Shown: positions 37,793-47,316 of the stretch, in pieces
Position numbering within the stretch: the stretch's first letter is position 1
Layout: each line of letters begins with the position of its first letter
Source of the DNA: Desulfuromonadales bacterium
Lineage (GTDB): Bacteria > Desulfobacterota > Desulfuromonadia > Desulfuromonadales > Syntrophotaleaceae
Assembly (NCBI GenBank): GCA_013619105.1
Contig: JABXKU010000001.1
Span: 90,996 to 154,995, forward strand
Length of the DNA: 64,000 nt
Reading direction: 5' to 3'
Position numbers and translations under genes: made by a program
Notes under the pieces: model-generated
Databases searched by the model: none
What the model saw: the letters and a program-made list of their open reading frames with translations, nothing else
Told to the model about the DNA's origin: nothing

Positions 37793-37813
37793 TTGTGCGA
37801 ATGCACAGTTTTT
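37793..37813 (+). terminator. weak terminator candidate after ahcY
   Basis: TTGTGC/GCACAG (outer pair U-G) with a GAAT loop and five T, 43 bases after the ahcY stop. Short stem, so read-through is likely. Confidence 0.4.
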
Positions 37814-37885
37814 AACAGGGGTTTCAACTGCAGAAATTTACGGAATGGCACGTGGCGATCCTTCGGTAAGGGAGTACAATTATAA

Positions 37886-37982
37886 AAACATAAGATCTGA
37901 TCGTAACGGGTATGCGAATCAGGTCTAAAACCTCCATCTTTTGGCGCGTTGTCCTTCCCTCCTGAGCAACGCGCCTTTTTTT
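37886..37982 (+). ncRNA. possible small RNA or leader ending in a strong terminator
   Basis: The 426-base gap between ahcY and prfB has no gene. It holds a TATAAA hexamer (37881-37886), a 9-bp stem AGATCTGAT/ATCAGGTCT with a 16-base loop (37892-37925), then a perfect 9-bp terminator stem GGCGCGTTG/CAACGCGCC with seven T. A terminator this strong 200 bases past ahcY and before prfB suggests either the true ahcY end or a short independent transcript. No known RNA family is recognised. Confidence 0.3.
37943..37982 (+). terminator. rho-independent terminator between ahcY and prfB
   Basis: Perfect 9-bp G/C-rich stem GGCGCGTTG / CAACGCGCC, 15-base loop, seven T. Confidence 0.85.
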
Positions 37983-38175
37983 GTGCCTGGTCTTTGGTTT
38001 TGGAGCTCTTGGCCGGGAGAAATTTGTGTTTTGTCAAAAGACATGCCTTCCAATTAGGGGCTTTTGGGAGCCACTGTGGATATGCGCAGATGCAAATGCA
38101 ACAACTGCACCTTGCCCTGGCCTCTGCGAGTCGCTATAATCCCCCGCATTGCATTCTGTTTAAGGAGTTATTGTT

Positions 38176-39271
38176 ATGTTTCGTGAAGAAATAGAGGCCT
38201 TAAAGAAACTCCAGGTCAAGCTCGATGAGCTGAGGGGGTATCTTTGAACTGCCGACTAAAAAAGAACGTATCGCTGAACTAGAGGCTGAAATTGCTCGGC
38301 CAGGTTTCTGGGATCAGGGTGACAAGGCCCAGGATTTGCTTAAAGAACGGACTGGACTGGGGAAGGTGGTAGAGAAGTGGGAGCAGGCAGCTGCTGAATT
38401 AGAGGATCTACAGGTTCTGGTGGAGTTGGGGGAAGAGGGCGAAGATCAGGAGTCCCTTGACGAGGTGCGAGAGCTGTTGCCGGGTCTGATTCAGCGGGTG
38501 GATAAGATGGAATTCGCCCGCATGCTTTCCGGCGAGCACGACGCCAACAACGCTATTTTCAGTATCAACGCCGGCGCCGGTGGGCTCGAGGCTCAGGATT
38601 GGGCCGATATGCTGCTGCGTATGTATTTGCGGTTTTTTGAAAAGAAGGGCTACAAGTCAAATATTACCGACTATCAGCCCGCCGAAGAAGGTGGGATCAA
38701 GAGTGTTACCGTGACCGTAGAAGGGGACTATGCCTACGGCTGGCTGCGTTCAGAGATCGGTATTCATCGATTGGTGCGAATTTCGCCCTTCGATTCCAAT
38801 GCTCGGCGACATACGTCTTTCAGTTCCGTCTTCGTGTTTCCCGAACTGCCTGACGAAGTTGAAGTTGAAATCAACGAAAAAGACCTCAAAGTCGACACCT
38901 ATCGCGCCAGCGGTGCAGGCGGCCAGCATGTCAATAAAACCGATTCGGCCATTCGTATCACCCATGTTCCTACGAATACGGTGGTAGCTTGTCAGAATGA
39001 GCGCTCCCAGCACAAAAACCGAGCCACGGCCTTAAAGCAGCTCAAGGCACGACTCTTCGAGTTAGAGCGGCGCAAGAAGGCTGAAGAGGCCTCAGCTATT
39101 GCGGGAGATAAGATGGAGATCGGTTGGGGTAGTCAGATTCGCTCTTATGTCTTGCACCCCTATCGTATGGTCAAGGACCATCGTACCAGCTTCGAAGTGG
39201 GCAATTCCGATGCGGTTTTGGACGGCGATCTCGATGGCTTCATCGAGGCTTATCTGCTCAGTTGTAAATAG
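38176..39271 (+). CDS. prfB: peptide chain release factor 2, programmed +1 frameshift
   Basis: Releases peptides at UGA and UAA. Translation starts at ATG 38176 (AAGGAG eight bases upstream), reads 23 codons and meets an in-frame TGA at 38245-38247; slipping +1 on CTT continues from GAA at 38246 to the stop at 39271, giving about 364 residues, the normal RF2 length. Seen after the shift: class-specific SPF in RISPFDSNARR, which reads UGA, and the catalytic GGQ in ASGAGGQHVNKTDSAIRI. Standard coding calls that ignore the shift would begin inside the gene (near 38336) and lose the first domain. Confidence 0.97.
38233..38247 (+). promoter_or_regulatory. prfB autoregulatory frameshift site
   Basis: Shine-Dalgarno-like AGGGGG (38233-38238), three bases (TAT), slippery CTT and stop TGA, followed by A rather than the more usual C. 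Low RF2 lets the ribosome slip; high RF2 terminates. Confidence 0.95.
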
Positions 39272-39437
39272 CCGCGTCGCCGATGACTTGCCTCGGGGAT
39301 ATGATCTTTTTGGGCAGCTAGAAACAGCCGTGTAGAGACCGGAAGAGGCCGTCAAAACGGGCTTTTCCCTTGACTTGGTCAGGGTCATTGTTTAAGGTGC
39401 CTTGTTTTGGGTCTGGGATAGAAAGGGCTTTGAAATC

Positions 39438-40922
39438 ATGGAAGAACTGAACGATATATTGTTGCAACGCCGGGCCAAAGTCGATGAATTTCGTGAGCAG
39501 GGGATCGACCCCTATGCCAACGATTTTGTCGTCAGTCACACTGCGGCCCAGGTCAAGGAAGAGCACGCCGAGCACGATACGGCCGCGCTGGAAAGCTGCG
39601 AGCAGGATTATGCTGTGGCCGGGCGAATTATGGCCCGCCGCGATTTCGGCAAGGCCGCATTTATTCAGATTCAGGATCGTACCGGAAGGCTTCAGATCTT
39701 TGTCCGCCGGGATGAGATTGGGGATGAAACCTTTCAACACTTTCGTAAGCTGGATATCGGCGACATCGTTGGTGTGACTGGACGGATGTTTCGTACTAAA
39801 ACTAATGAACTATCGCTGCGGGCAGCTTCTCTGCGACTGTTGACCAAGTCGTTGCAGGTATTGCCTGAAAAATGGCATGGTCTGACCGACGTAGAGACCC
39901 GCTACCGGCAGCGCTACCTTGATATGATCGTCAATCCGCAGGTGCGCGACACGTTTCAAAAACGCAGCCGTATTATCAGTCTGATCCGTGACTACATGGT
40001 GCAGAATGATTTTCTTGAGGTGGAAACACCGATGATGCAGCCGGTGGCTGGCGGGGCCACGGCCAAGCCTTTTGTTACCCACCACAATACCCTGAAGATG
40101 GATCTGTTTTTACGCATTGCTCCAGAACTTTATCTGAAAAGATTGGTGGTCGGGGGCTTTGAACGGGTTTTTGAGATCAATCGCAGTTTCCGTAATGAAG
40201 GGATTTCTATTCAGCACAATCCCGAATTTACTATGATCGAGTTCTACCAGGCTTATGCCACTTACGAAACCCTGATGGATTTTACCGAAAAGCTGATCTG
40301 TCATGTGGCACAAGAGGTTGTCGGTAGTCTGGTTATTCCCTACGGTGGCAAAGAGGTAGATCTGACGGCCCCCTGGGATCGGTTGACATTGAAGGAATCG
40401 ATTGTCAAGTACGGGGATGTCGAACCAGCTCTGTTGGAGGATAAAGCCCAAGCCCTTGGCTACGCACGTAGTCTCGGCCTAGAATTTGACGATAAGATCG
40501 GTTACGGAAAATTGCTCACCGAGATCTTCGATGAGGTGGTGGAACCTAAATTGTGGAACCCGACCTTCATTACTGAATATCCTACCGAGGTTTCTCCTCT
40601 GTCGCGAAAAAATGATGACAATCCCGAAGTCGTCGACCGTTTTGAGCTATTTATAGTTGGACGGGAACTGGCCAATGCTTTCTCCGAGCTGAACGATCCC
40701 ATCGACCAGAAAGAACGCTTCCTCGGCCAACTAGCTGAAAAAGAGGCTGGCGACGAAGAGGCTCACGCCATGGATGAGGATTACCTTCGTGCATTGGAGT
40801 ATGGCCTGCCGCCTACGGCCGGTGAAGGGATCGGTATAGACCGGCTGGTCATGCTGTTGACCGATTCCGCCTCGATTCGGGATGTTATCCTCTTTCCCCA
40901 GTTGCGGCCCGAAAGCAAGTAA
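39438..40922 (+). CDS. lysS: lysyl-tRNA synthetase, class II
   Basis: Charges tRNA-Lys. 494 residues: N-terminal OB-fold anticodon-binding domain (AGRIMARRDFGKAAFIQIQDRTGRLQIFVRRDE), then the class II core with motif 1 in FLEVETPMMQPVAGGA, motif 2 FERVFEINRSFRNEGIS and motif 3 GIGIDRLVMLLTDS. The start at 39438 follows AAAGGG by 10 bases. A candidate promoter (TTGACT at 39370) lies in the 166-base gap after prfB, with only a weak -10. Confidence 0.98.
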   Translation: MEELNDILLQRRAKVDEFREQGIDPYANDFVVSHTAAQVKEEHAEHDTAALESCEQDYAVAGRIMARRDFGKAAFIQIQDRTGRLQIFVRRDEIGDETFQHFRKLDIGDIVGVTGRMFRTKTNELSLRAASLRLLTKSLQVLPEKWHGLTDVETRYRQRYLDMIVNPQVRDTFQKRSRIISLIRDYMVQNDFLEVETPMMQPVAGGATAKPFVTHHNTLKMDLFLRIAPELYLKRLVVGGFERVFEINRSFRNEGISIQHNPEFTMIEFYQAYATYETLMDFTEKLICHVAQEVVGSLVIPYGGKEVDLTAPWDRLTLKESIVKYGDVEPALLEDKAQALGYARSLGLEFDDKIGYGKLLTEIFDEVVEPKLWNPTFITEYPTEVSPLSRKNDDNPEVVDRFELFIVGRELANAFSELNDPIDQKERFLGQLAEKEAGDEEAHAMDEDYLRALEYGLPPTAGEGIGIDRLVMLLTDSASIRDVILFPQLRPESK

Positions 40923-40995
40923 CGGTCGGATTAAGGTTCACGGCAAGAACGGGGCAGGGTTCGTCCGCTCCAGTTACCATGTCAAACGGGGTTCT

Positions 40996-42249
40996 ATGGG
41001 TTACGAGTGGTTCGTCAGTCTGCGCTATCTGCGTGCCAAGCGTAAGCAGACCTTCATATCGGTCATTTCCTTTATCTCCATCGCCGGGGTAACCTTGGGT
41101 GTTGCTGCGCTGATTGTTGTATTGGCGGTCATGACCGGCTTTCATGATGGCGTACGGAAGCAGATTCTGGGGAATGTACCCCATGTGCTGGTTCAAAGAC
41201 AGGGGGGGAATATCCCCGCCTATCAAGAACTGGTGAATGAACTTCGCCAAGCGTCACCCGACATTCTGGCTGTGACGCCTTATGTCGCCAAGGAAGCCAT
41301 GCTGCTTGCCAAACGTAATGTGGCGGCTGTGAATGTGAAGGGGCTACCGCGGGGGCACAAGATTTTTCAACAGACTTTTCTGACTGCCGCTGGCAACGAA
41401 GTGGAGCAAGCCCTGTTTGACGAGAGGGATGGGGCCCCGGGTTTGGTGATCGGTCTCGACACCGCGGCAACCCTCGGTGTGACCGTCGGCGACACGGTCA
41501 ATGTCATTCCCCCCATGTTCACCATTACCCCTTTTGGCCTGATTCCGAAGATGAAGCCTTTTCGGGTGGTCGGTATCGTCAGCCAACGGGGTGGCTTTCT
41601 AGATACCTATTATGCCTATATTCCTCTGGCTGTAGCACAGAACTTTTTTGATGCTTCCAATCAGGCCAGCGGTGTTGAAGTTGAGGTTGCTTCCTACGAT
41701 AAGGCCACGCCTTTAGCGGAGCAGTTGCGCAGCCGGTTGACCTTTCCTCTGGTCGTACGTTCTTGGGAGGATCTATTCGGTTCGTTTCTATCCGCCCTTA
41801 AGCTGGAAAAGCTCGGCTTATTTATTGTGCTGGCCATCATTGTATTGGTGGCTGCCTTTAATATTGCCACTACGCTGATCATGGTGGTCATGGAAAAGCA
41901 CAAAGATATTGCCATTCTGCGCTCCATGGGCGCGACCTCTCGCAGTATCATGAAAATATTTGTGCTCGAAGGATTGATCATCGGCTTCATGGGTACTGGT
42001 CTTGGCACCTTGTTAGGTGTTTTACTGGCCAAGCAGGCCGACCCCATCATCAAGGGGCTTGAAGGTATCTTGAAGATCAAGATTTTCGATCAAGCAGTCT
42101 ACGGCATGGATCGTTTTCCTTCGGTGGTTATCCCCGAAGATGTGCTCAAGGTGGTGCTGGTGGCCATGAGCATCTGTCTATTGGCTACGGTCTATCCAGC
42201 CTTTCGCGCTTCGCGCATGGATCCGGGGGAAGCTTTGCGTTATGAATGA
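40996..42249 (+). CDS. lolC: lipoprotein-releasing ABC transporter permease LolC/LolE
   Basis: Inner-membrane subunit that hands outer-membrane lipoproteins to LolA. 417 residues with the MacB/FtsX-type topology: one N-terminal helix (after [25 protein letters not shown]), a large periplasmic domain (about 50-265) and three C-terminal helices, ending [18 protein letters not shown]. One permease gene is present, so it probably acts as a homodimer (LolF-like arrangement) unless a second is elsewhere. Start ATG 40996 gives the family N-terminus [13 protein letters not shown]. Confidence 0.93.
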   Translation: MGYEWFVSLRYLRAKRKQTFISVISFISIAGVTLGVAALIVVLAVMTGFHDGVRKQILGNVPHVLVQRQGGNIPAYQELVNELRQASPDILAVTPYVAKEAMLLAKRNVAAVNVKGLPRGHKIFQQTFLTAAGNEVEQALFDERDGAPGLVIGLDTAATLGVTVGDTVNVIPPMFTITPFGLIPKMKPFRVVGIVSQRGGFLDTYYAYIPLAVAQNFFDASNQASGVEVEVASYDKATPLAEQLRSRLTFPLVVRSWEDLFGSFLSALKLEKLGLFIVLAIIVLVAAFNIATTLIMVVMEKHKDIAILRSMGATSRSIMKIFVLEGLIIGFMGTGLGTLLGVLLAKQADPIIKGLEGILKIKIFDQAVYGMDRFPSVVIPEDVLKVVLVAMSICLLATVYPAFRASRMDPGEALRYE

Positions 42250-42931
42250 TTCCCATAAAGAAGCTTTGATCGAAGTTCAGGGGCTCAGTAAGCATTTTGT
42301 GTGCGGAGAACGGCGTGTTGATGTGCTGCGGGACGTCAGTCTGCAGGTCGCGAGTGGCGATCAGGTGGCACTGGTGGGCGCTTCCGGAGCGGGTAAAACT
42401 ACCCTGATGCATATCATTGGCGGCCTGGATCGGCCGAGCAGCGGTACGGTGCGTTATCAGCAGCAGGACCTCTTGGCGTTGAAAGGGGAGGCCCTCGATA
42501 TTTTTCGCAACCGAACCATCGGTTTCGTCTTTCAGTTCCACCAATTGTTGCCGGAATTTACCGCCCTGGAAAATGTTATGATGCCGGCCTTGATTGCTGG
42601 ACGAGGCTTTCGTCGCGCGCGAGGTCCCGCCGAGGCGATTCTGCAGGAAGTCGGGCTGGGCCAGAGGTTGGAGCATAAACCGGGAGAACTGTCCGGTGGA
42701 GAGCAGCAGCGGGTGGCCATTGCACGGGCTTTGGTTATGGAGCCGCAGTTGCTGCTGGCCGATGAGCCGACCGGCAATCTGGACAGTGCTACCTCCGATG
42801 AGATTTACCACCTTTTACAGCAACTGCATCGGGATCGGGGTTTGACGATGATTATCGTCACCCACAGCCAGACCTTGGCCGGCCGCATGGGGCGGATTTT
42901 ACAGATGGTGGACGGGGAAATAGTATCCTGA
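42242..42931 (+). CDS. lolD: lipoprotein-releasing ABC transporter ATPase LolD
   Basis: ATPase partner of LolC. 229 residues: Walker [18 protein letters not shown]-loop [21 protein letters not shown] (the LolD wording), signature [15 protein letters not shown], Walker [13 protein letters not shown] and switch VTHSQ. Overlaps lolC by eight bases, indicating coupled translation. Confidence 0.96.
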   Translation: MNDSHKEALIEVQGLSKHFVCGERRVDVLRDVSLQVASGDQVALVGASGAGKTTLMHIIGGLDRPSSGTVRYQQQDLLALKGEALDIFRNRTIGFVFQFHQLLPEFTALENVMMPALIAGRGFRRARGPAEAILQEVGLGQRLEHKPGELSGGEQQRVAIARALVMEPQLLLADEPTGNLDSATSDEIYHLLQQLHRDRGLTMIIVTHSQTLAGRMGRILQMVDGEIVS

Positions 42932-42937
42932 TTTTGG

Positions 42938-42966
42938 TTTACAGTTTTTTTGCATTTACCTATAAT
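42938..42966 (+). promoter_or_regulatory. strong promoter of the bamA operon
   Basis: TTTACA (42938-42943), exactly 17 bases, and a perfect TATAAT (42961-42966), right after lolD. Transcription should begin about 34 bases before the bamA ATG. One of the best sigma-70 promoters in the window. Confidence 0.85.
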
Positions 42967-43006
42967 TGCGCTTTTTATATGCCATTTCGACGGAGTTGTG
43001 CTGCTT

Positions 43007-45259
43007 ATGTCTAGGGTGTTGTTGTGTTTGCTTTTATTGGCGATGCTGGTCCCGCAGGGCGCTTCTGCCCAATTGTATCAGGTTGGGCAGGTCGTTATTG
43101 AGGGAAATCGGCGAGTCGAAAGCCGCTACATCAAATCGGTGTTAAATATCAGCGCCGGTCAAACTGTATCTGCTGATGACATTGATCAAGGGTTACGCAA
43201 AATCTACTTAACCGGCCGTTTTGATGATGTGGTTGCCGAAACGGTTGTGGCTGGAGAGTTGGTGCACCTGGTCTATCGAGTAACTGAACGGCCTTTGTTG
43301 CGCGAAGTTGTCTTTAGCGGTAATCACAAGATCGATTCCGATAAGCTCGGCACCATCATTAGCGCCAAGTTGGTAGATTTTTATCGGCCGCAGGTTTTGG
43401 CTCCGGCGATTAAAAAAATTAAACAGGCCTATGTAATGGAGGGGTATTACGCGACCGAGGTCGCACCTCAGGTCGATGTCAATGATCGTAACGAGGTCAC
43501 CCTGACGCTGCAGATTGAAGAGGGCGAGCGGGTGTTTGTCACTGATATCCGCTTTGAAGGCAACACGGTTTTTAGCGAAAAAGCACTTAAGAAATCACTC
43601 TTTTCTAAGGAAAAAGGGTTTCTTTCCTTCATCACCGAACGGGGTGCCTACAAAGAGGACATGTTGTTCGCCGATCGGGATGTCATTACCGACCAGTATT
43701 ACAACCGGGGTTATATCCAGGTCAAAGTCAAAAAGCCGATAATGACCCTGCTTGACGACAAAGAATCGATGGCTGTGGTATTCGAAATTGAGGAGGGCAA
43801 TCAATTTCGAGTCGGAAATGTCGATATTCAAGGCGACCTGCTAGGTAGCAAAGAGGAGATGCTGTCCACTTTGACTCTGCGCTCAGGTGAGGTCTTCAGT
43901 CGCAAAACGTTGCGCCAAAACATGAAGCAGCTCAACGATATGTACGCCGATGAAGGCTATGCCTTCGTTAATGTTTCGCCGGTGACTGATGTCGATCCTT
44001 TTCTGCAGCAAATCAATGTGGTGCTCAATGTCGAGCGGGGGGCGAGGGTTAGTATCGGCCGCATCAGCGTAGCCGGTAACACCCGCACCCGGGACAAGGT
44101 GGTCCGCCGTGAAATGCGCCTCACTGAAGGGGATTTTTACAGCGCTAGCAAGATGAAAAACAGCCGCCGCCGAATTAACAATCTGGGCTTTTTCGAAGAG
44201 GTGAATCTAACCACCAGTCGCGGCAGCGACGATGCTCATATGGATGTGGAGGTGGATGTACAGGAAAAGGCCACAGGCTCATTCAGTATCGGTGCGGGTT
44301 TCTCCTCTGCTGACGGCCTGTTGCTGCAGGGCGCTGTGTCGCAGGAAAACTTCCTAGGTCGCGCTCTACGTTTCGACCTGTCTGCTGCACTGGGTGGTAG
44401 CAGTACCACCTTTCGCCTTGGTTTGCTCGATCCTTACTTTCTTGACCGGCACCTCGCCTTTGGCGGTGATCTTTATAACACCGAACGAGAGTGGACCGAT
44501 TTTACCCGTAAGACCACTGGTGGGGATATCAAACTTGGTGTGCCTCTTACCGAAAATACACGCAGCTTCTTTATCTATCGCTATGAAAAGAAGGATATCT
44601 TTGATGTAGATGATGACGCTCCACGATCGATAACAGATCAGGAAGGTAAGCATACCCTTTCCTCTATTACCGCCTCGTTGAGTCGTAATACCACGGACTA
44701 TCGCCCGGATCCGACCCGCGGTAATATATCTGAAATTTCCGTCGAGTATGCCGGCCTCGGCGGTACCGAAAAATTCATTAAATATATCGCTGATCACCGC
44801 TATTTTTATCCCTTGCCCTGGGGGCTGGTCTTTTCTGCCCATGGTCAGGTTGGTTTTATTCAGGAAATGGCTGGTCAGGACAGCCCTTTGGATGAGCGAT
44901 TTTTTCTGGGAGGTATGAATAGTCTGCGCGGCTTTAATTCCCGCGAGGTTGGACCCCGCGAAGTAGAAGCTGACGGGGAAGGCTATTTTTATGGTGGTAA
45001 CAAACAGGCCTATTTCAATCTTGAGGTTTCCTTCCCGCTGGTCAAATCGATGAAGATGAAAGGCCTACTTTTCTTCGATACCGGCAATGCCTGGAGTCAG
45101 GAAGAAGAATATTTCAGCGACATGCGCTACAGCGTCGGTGCTGGTATGGCTTGGAACAGTCCCATGGGGCCGCTTCGTTTTGCCTGGGGTTACAATCTTG
45201 ATCCCGAGGATTATGAAGAGGCGACCGTTTTTGATTTTTCTGTTGGCAAGATGTTTTAG
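43007..45259 (+). CDS. bamA: outer membrane protein assembly factor BamA
   Basis: Essential insertase for outer-membrane beta-barrels. 750 residues: signal peptide (LLCLLLLAMLVPQGASA, cleavage before QLYQV), five POTRA domains (about 22-400, each with a GNxxxxxxxV-type strand such as VVIEGNRRVESRYIKSVL and ISVAGNTRTRDKVVRREM) and a 16-strand barrel. The lid motif is ERFFLGGMNSLRGF and the C-terminus is FDFSVGKMF, with a terminal Phe. Start ATG 43007 follows GGAG by 11 bases and agrees with the promoter. Confidence 0.97.
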   Translation: MSRVLLCLLLLAMLVPQGASAQLYQVGQVVIEGNRRVESRYIKSVLNISAGQTVSADDIDQGLRKIYLTGRFDDVVAETVVAGELVHLVYRVTERPLLREVVFSGNHKIDSDKLGTIISAKLVDFYRPQVLAPAIKKIKQAYVMEGYYATEVAPQVDVNDRNEVTLTLQIEEGERVFVTDIRFEGNTVFSEKALKKSLFSKEKGFLSFITERGAYKEDMLFADRDVITDQYYNRGYIQVKVKKPIMTLLDDKESMAVVFEIEEGNQFRVGNVDIQGDLLGSKEEMLSTLTLRSGEVFSRKTLRQNMKQLNDMYADEGYAFVNVSPVTDVDPFLQQINVVLNVERGARVSIGRISVAGNTRTRDKVVRREMRLTEGDFYSASKMKNSRRRINNLGFFEEVNLTTSRGSDDAHMDVEVDVQEKATGSFSIGAGFSSADGLLLQGAVSQENFLGRALRFDLSAALGGSSTTFRLGLLDPYFLDRHLAFGGDLYNTEREWTDFTRKTTGGDIKLGVPLTENTRSFFIYRYEKKDIFDVDDDAPRSITDQEGKHTLSSITASLSRNTTDYRPDPTRGNISEISVEYAGLGGTEKFIKYIADHRYFYPLPWGLVFSAHGQVGFIQEMAGQDSPLDERFFLGGMNSLRGFNSREVGPREVEADGEGYFYGGNKQAYFNLEVSFPLVKSMKMKGLLFFDTGNAWSQEEEYFSDMRYSVGAGMAWNSPMGPLRFAWGYNLDPEDYEEATVFDFSVGKMF

Positions 45260-45289
45260 ATTATTCATATCCACGCAAAGGAGTATGTT

Positions 45290-45820
45290 ATGAAAAGACT
45301 TTGGATAGGTTTAGTGGTAGTGCTGATGCTGGTGGCAACCCCGGTTTTTGCCGCGGACATGAAAATTGCTTTTGTCGATCTGCAGAAGGCACTGATGGAA
45401 TGTGATGCCGGACAGGCCGCAAAGGTTAGCATGGGCCAACGGGTCAAGGAATTTCAAACCACCGCTCAGCAACGCCAGGAAGTCCTCAAAAAGTTGAATC
45501 AGGAGTTGGAAAAAAAGAGGCTGATGCTTTCTGCTGAGGCCAAGGCTGAAAAAGAGCGGGACTATCAGCAGCAGACCAAAGATTTTCAGCGCTTTATCAA
45601 GGACGCGCAGGAGGAGTTACAGCAAGAAGAGGCTCGTCTCGGCCGCAATATTCTCGAAGGTCTGAGCAAGGTAATCAAGGCTCTGGGAGACAAGGAAGCC
45701 TACACCCTGGTACTGGAACGTTCCAACGGCGCGCTCCTGTATGCCGATGATTCCATTGATTTGACGGACAAGGTTATTGCCGCTTACAACAAAGCGTATA
45801 AAGCGACTAACGGTAAATAA
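45290..45820 (+). CDS. skp: periplasmic chaperone Skp/OmpH family
   Basis: Holds unfolded outer-membrane proteins on their way to BamA. 176 residues: signal peptide ending ATPVFAAD, short beta segment MKIAFVDLQKALMECDAGQAAK, a long charged coiled coil (about 50-130, Gln/Glu/Lys rich) and a closing beta/alpha part EAYTLVLERSNGALLYADDSIDLTDKVI. AAGGAG ribosome site. The place between bamA and lpxD is the classical one. Confidence 0.93.
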   Translation: MKRLWIGLVVVLMLVATPVFAADMKIAFVDLQKALMECDAGQAAKVSMGQRVKEFQTTAQQRQEVLKKLNQELEKKRLMLSAEAKAEKERDYQQQTKDFQRFIKDAQEELQQEEARLGRNILEGLSKVIKALGDKEAYTLVLERSNGALLYADDSIDLTDKVIAAYNKAYKATNGK

Positions 45821-45829
45821 GGAGCGTCT

Positions 45830-46861
45830 GTGAAAACCCTCAATGAATTGGCAGAACTCATCGGTGGAACGGTGGTTGGCGATGGTGAGGTGGAGATTCA
45901 TCGGGTGGCAGGCATCGATAATGCCCAACCCGGTGAAATCACCTTCCTGGCCAATCCCAAATACTTGCCGTTGCTGCAGACCACTCAGGCTTCGGCGGTA
46001 ATGGTTAAACCTGGGATTGAGGCGCCGGGAGTGTCTCTACTGGTGTGCCCGAATCCCTATTTGGCCTTTGCCAAGATATTGACCGCTCTGCACGTTGCTA
46101 AGCCCGAATGTCGGGGCATCATGGAGGGAGCTTTTGTCGATACAGAGGCTAAAATTGCCGACGGAGTGACCATTTATCCCGGTTGCGTTATCGGTAAAAG
46201 TGTGACGGTGGGTTCTGGAACCACCCTCTACCCCGGCGTGCTGCTATATGATAATGTGACTGTGGGCGAAGATTGTTTGATTCACGCCGGAACCGTTGTG
46301 CGCGAGGGGTGCTGCATTGGCAACCGGGTCATTATCCAGCCCAAGGCTGTTGTTGGATCTGACGGCTTCGGTTTTGCTCCTGATGGTGGAGGTTATTTTA
46401 AAATACCTCAGGTGGGTATCGTAGTGATTGAGGATGATGTCGAGATCGGTGCCAATGCCTGTCTTGATCGTGCCGCCATGGGCGTGACCCGCATCGGTCG
46501 TGGCAGTAAACTCGATAATTTGGTGCAGATTGGACACAACGTCAAAGTTGGAGAGGATAGCATTATTGTCGCTCAGGCTGGCATCGCTGGAAGCACTGAA
46601 GTCGGTAAACATTGCACCTTTGGCGGTCAGGTCGGTATTGCCGGGCACCTCAAGATTGGTGACAATACCATGGTCGGTGGACAGAGCGGTGTAACCGGTG
46701 ATCTGCCGAATGGCGGGGTCTTCTCCGGCACGCCCGCTATCCCTCATCGTAATTGGCTTCGGGCTTCAATGACCTTCGCTAAGCTTCCGGAAATGCGTAA
46801 GGAAATTAATCGGTTAAAACGCCAGGTCGAAGAATTGCAAGCGCTTGTTAAGGAAGGATAG
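45830..46861 (+). CDS. lpxD: UDP-3-O-acylglucosamine N-acyltransferase
   Basis: Third lipid A step: N-acylation of UDP-3-O-acyl-glucosamine from acyl-ACP. 343 residues: N-terminal uridine-binding domain ([23 protein letters not shown]), left-handed beta-helix of hexapeptide repeats (about 105-300; [18 protein letters not shown], catalytic-His stretch [25 protein letters not shown]) and a C-terminal helix. GTG start with GGAG five bases upstream. Confidence 0.96.
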   Translation: MKTLNELAELIGGTVVGDGEVEIHRVAGIDNAQPGEITFLANPKYLPLLQTTQASAVMVKPGIEAPGVSLLVCPNPYLAFAKILTALHVAKPECRGIMEGAFVDTEAKIADGVTIYPGCVIGKSVTVGSGTTLYPGVLLYDNVTVGEDCLIHAGTVVREGCCIGNRVIIQPKAVVGSDGFGFAPDGGGYFKIPQVGIVVIEDDVEIGANACLDRAAMGVTRIGRGSKLDNLVQIGHNVKVGEDSIIVAQAGIAGSTEVGKHCTFGGQVGIAGHLKIGDNTMVGGQSGVTGDLPNGGVFSGTPAIPHRNWLRASMTFAKLPEMRKEINRLKRQVEELQALVKEG

Positions 46862-46866
46862 CTAGC

Positions 46867-47310
46867 ATGGAGCTTAACGCACAAGATATAATGAAGATAC
46901 TTCCCCATCGCTACCCGTTTTTGTTGGTAGATCGTATTGTGGAATTGGAGGTCGGTACCAGGGCAGTCGGTATCAAAAACGTGACCATCAACGAACCCTT
47001 TTTCCAAGGACATTTCCCCGGCCACCCCATTATGCCGGGGGTGTTGATTCTCGAAGCCCTGGCTCAGGTCGGCGGAGTTACGGCGGCGTTGGCGGAACAG
47101 GGAGTTGAAGACAAGGTGACTTACTTTGTCGGTATTGATAAGGCCCGTTTTCGTAAACCGGTGGTGCCAGGAGATGTACTGCGTTTGCAGATGGATATCA
47201 AATACTGCCGCCGTGGTATCTACTGTTTCGAAGGCAAAGCCTATGTTGAGGACAAGCTGGTGGCGGAGGCAGAACTTAAGGCCACCTTCGCACCGCGCGA
47301 GCATTCTTGA
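46867..47310 (+). CDS. fabZ: 3-hydroxyacyl-ACP dehydratase FabZ
   Basis: Dehydrates 3-hydroxyacyl-ACP in fatty acid elongation and competes with LpxA/LpxD for the same substrate pool. 147 residues, hotdog fold; catalytic His in LPHRYPFLLVDRIVE and Glu in GHFPGHPIMPGVLILEALAQ. Five bases after lpxD. Confidence 0.97.
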   Translation: MELNAQDIMKILPHRYPFLLVDRIVELEVGTRAVGIKNVTINEPFFQGHFPGHPIMPGVLILEALAQVGGVTAALAEQGVEDKVTYFVGIDKARFRKPVVPGDVLRLQMDIKYCRRGIYCFEGKAYVEDKLVAEAELKATFAPREHS

Positions 47311-47316
47311 GGAAAT

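Noticed and set aside
37845-37865. TGGCACG resembling a sigma-54 -24 box after ahcY
   Set aside because: The required GC at the -12 position is absent at the correct spacing.
37949-38194. 81-codon plus-strand frame between ahcY and prfB
   Set aside because: Starts inside a terminator hairpin and runs into prfB in another frame; no coding character.
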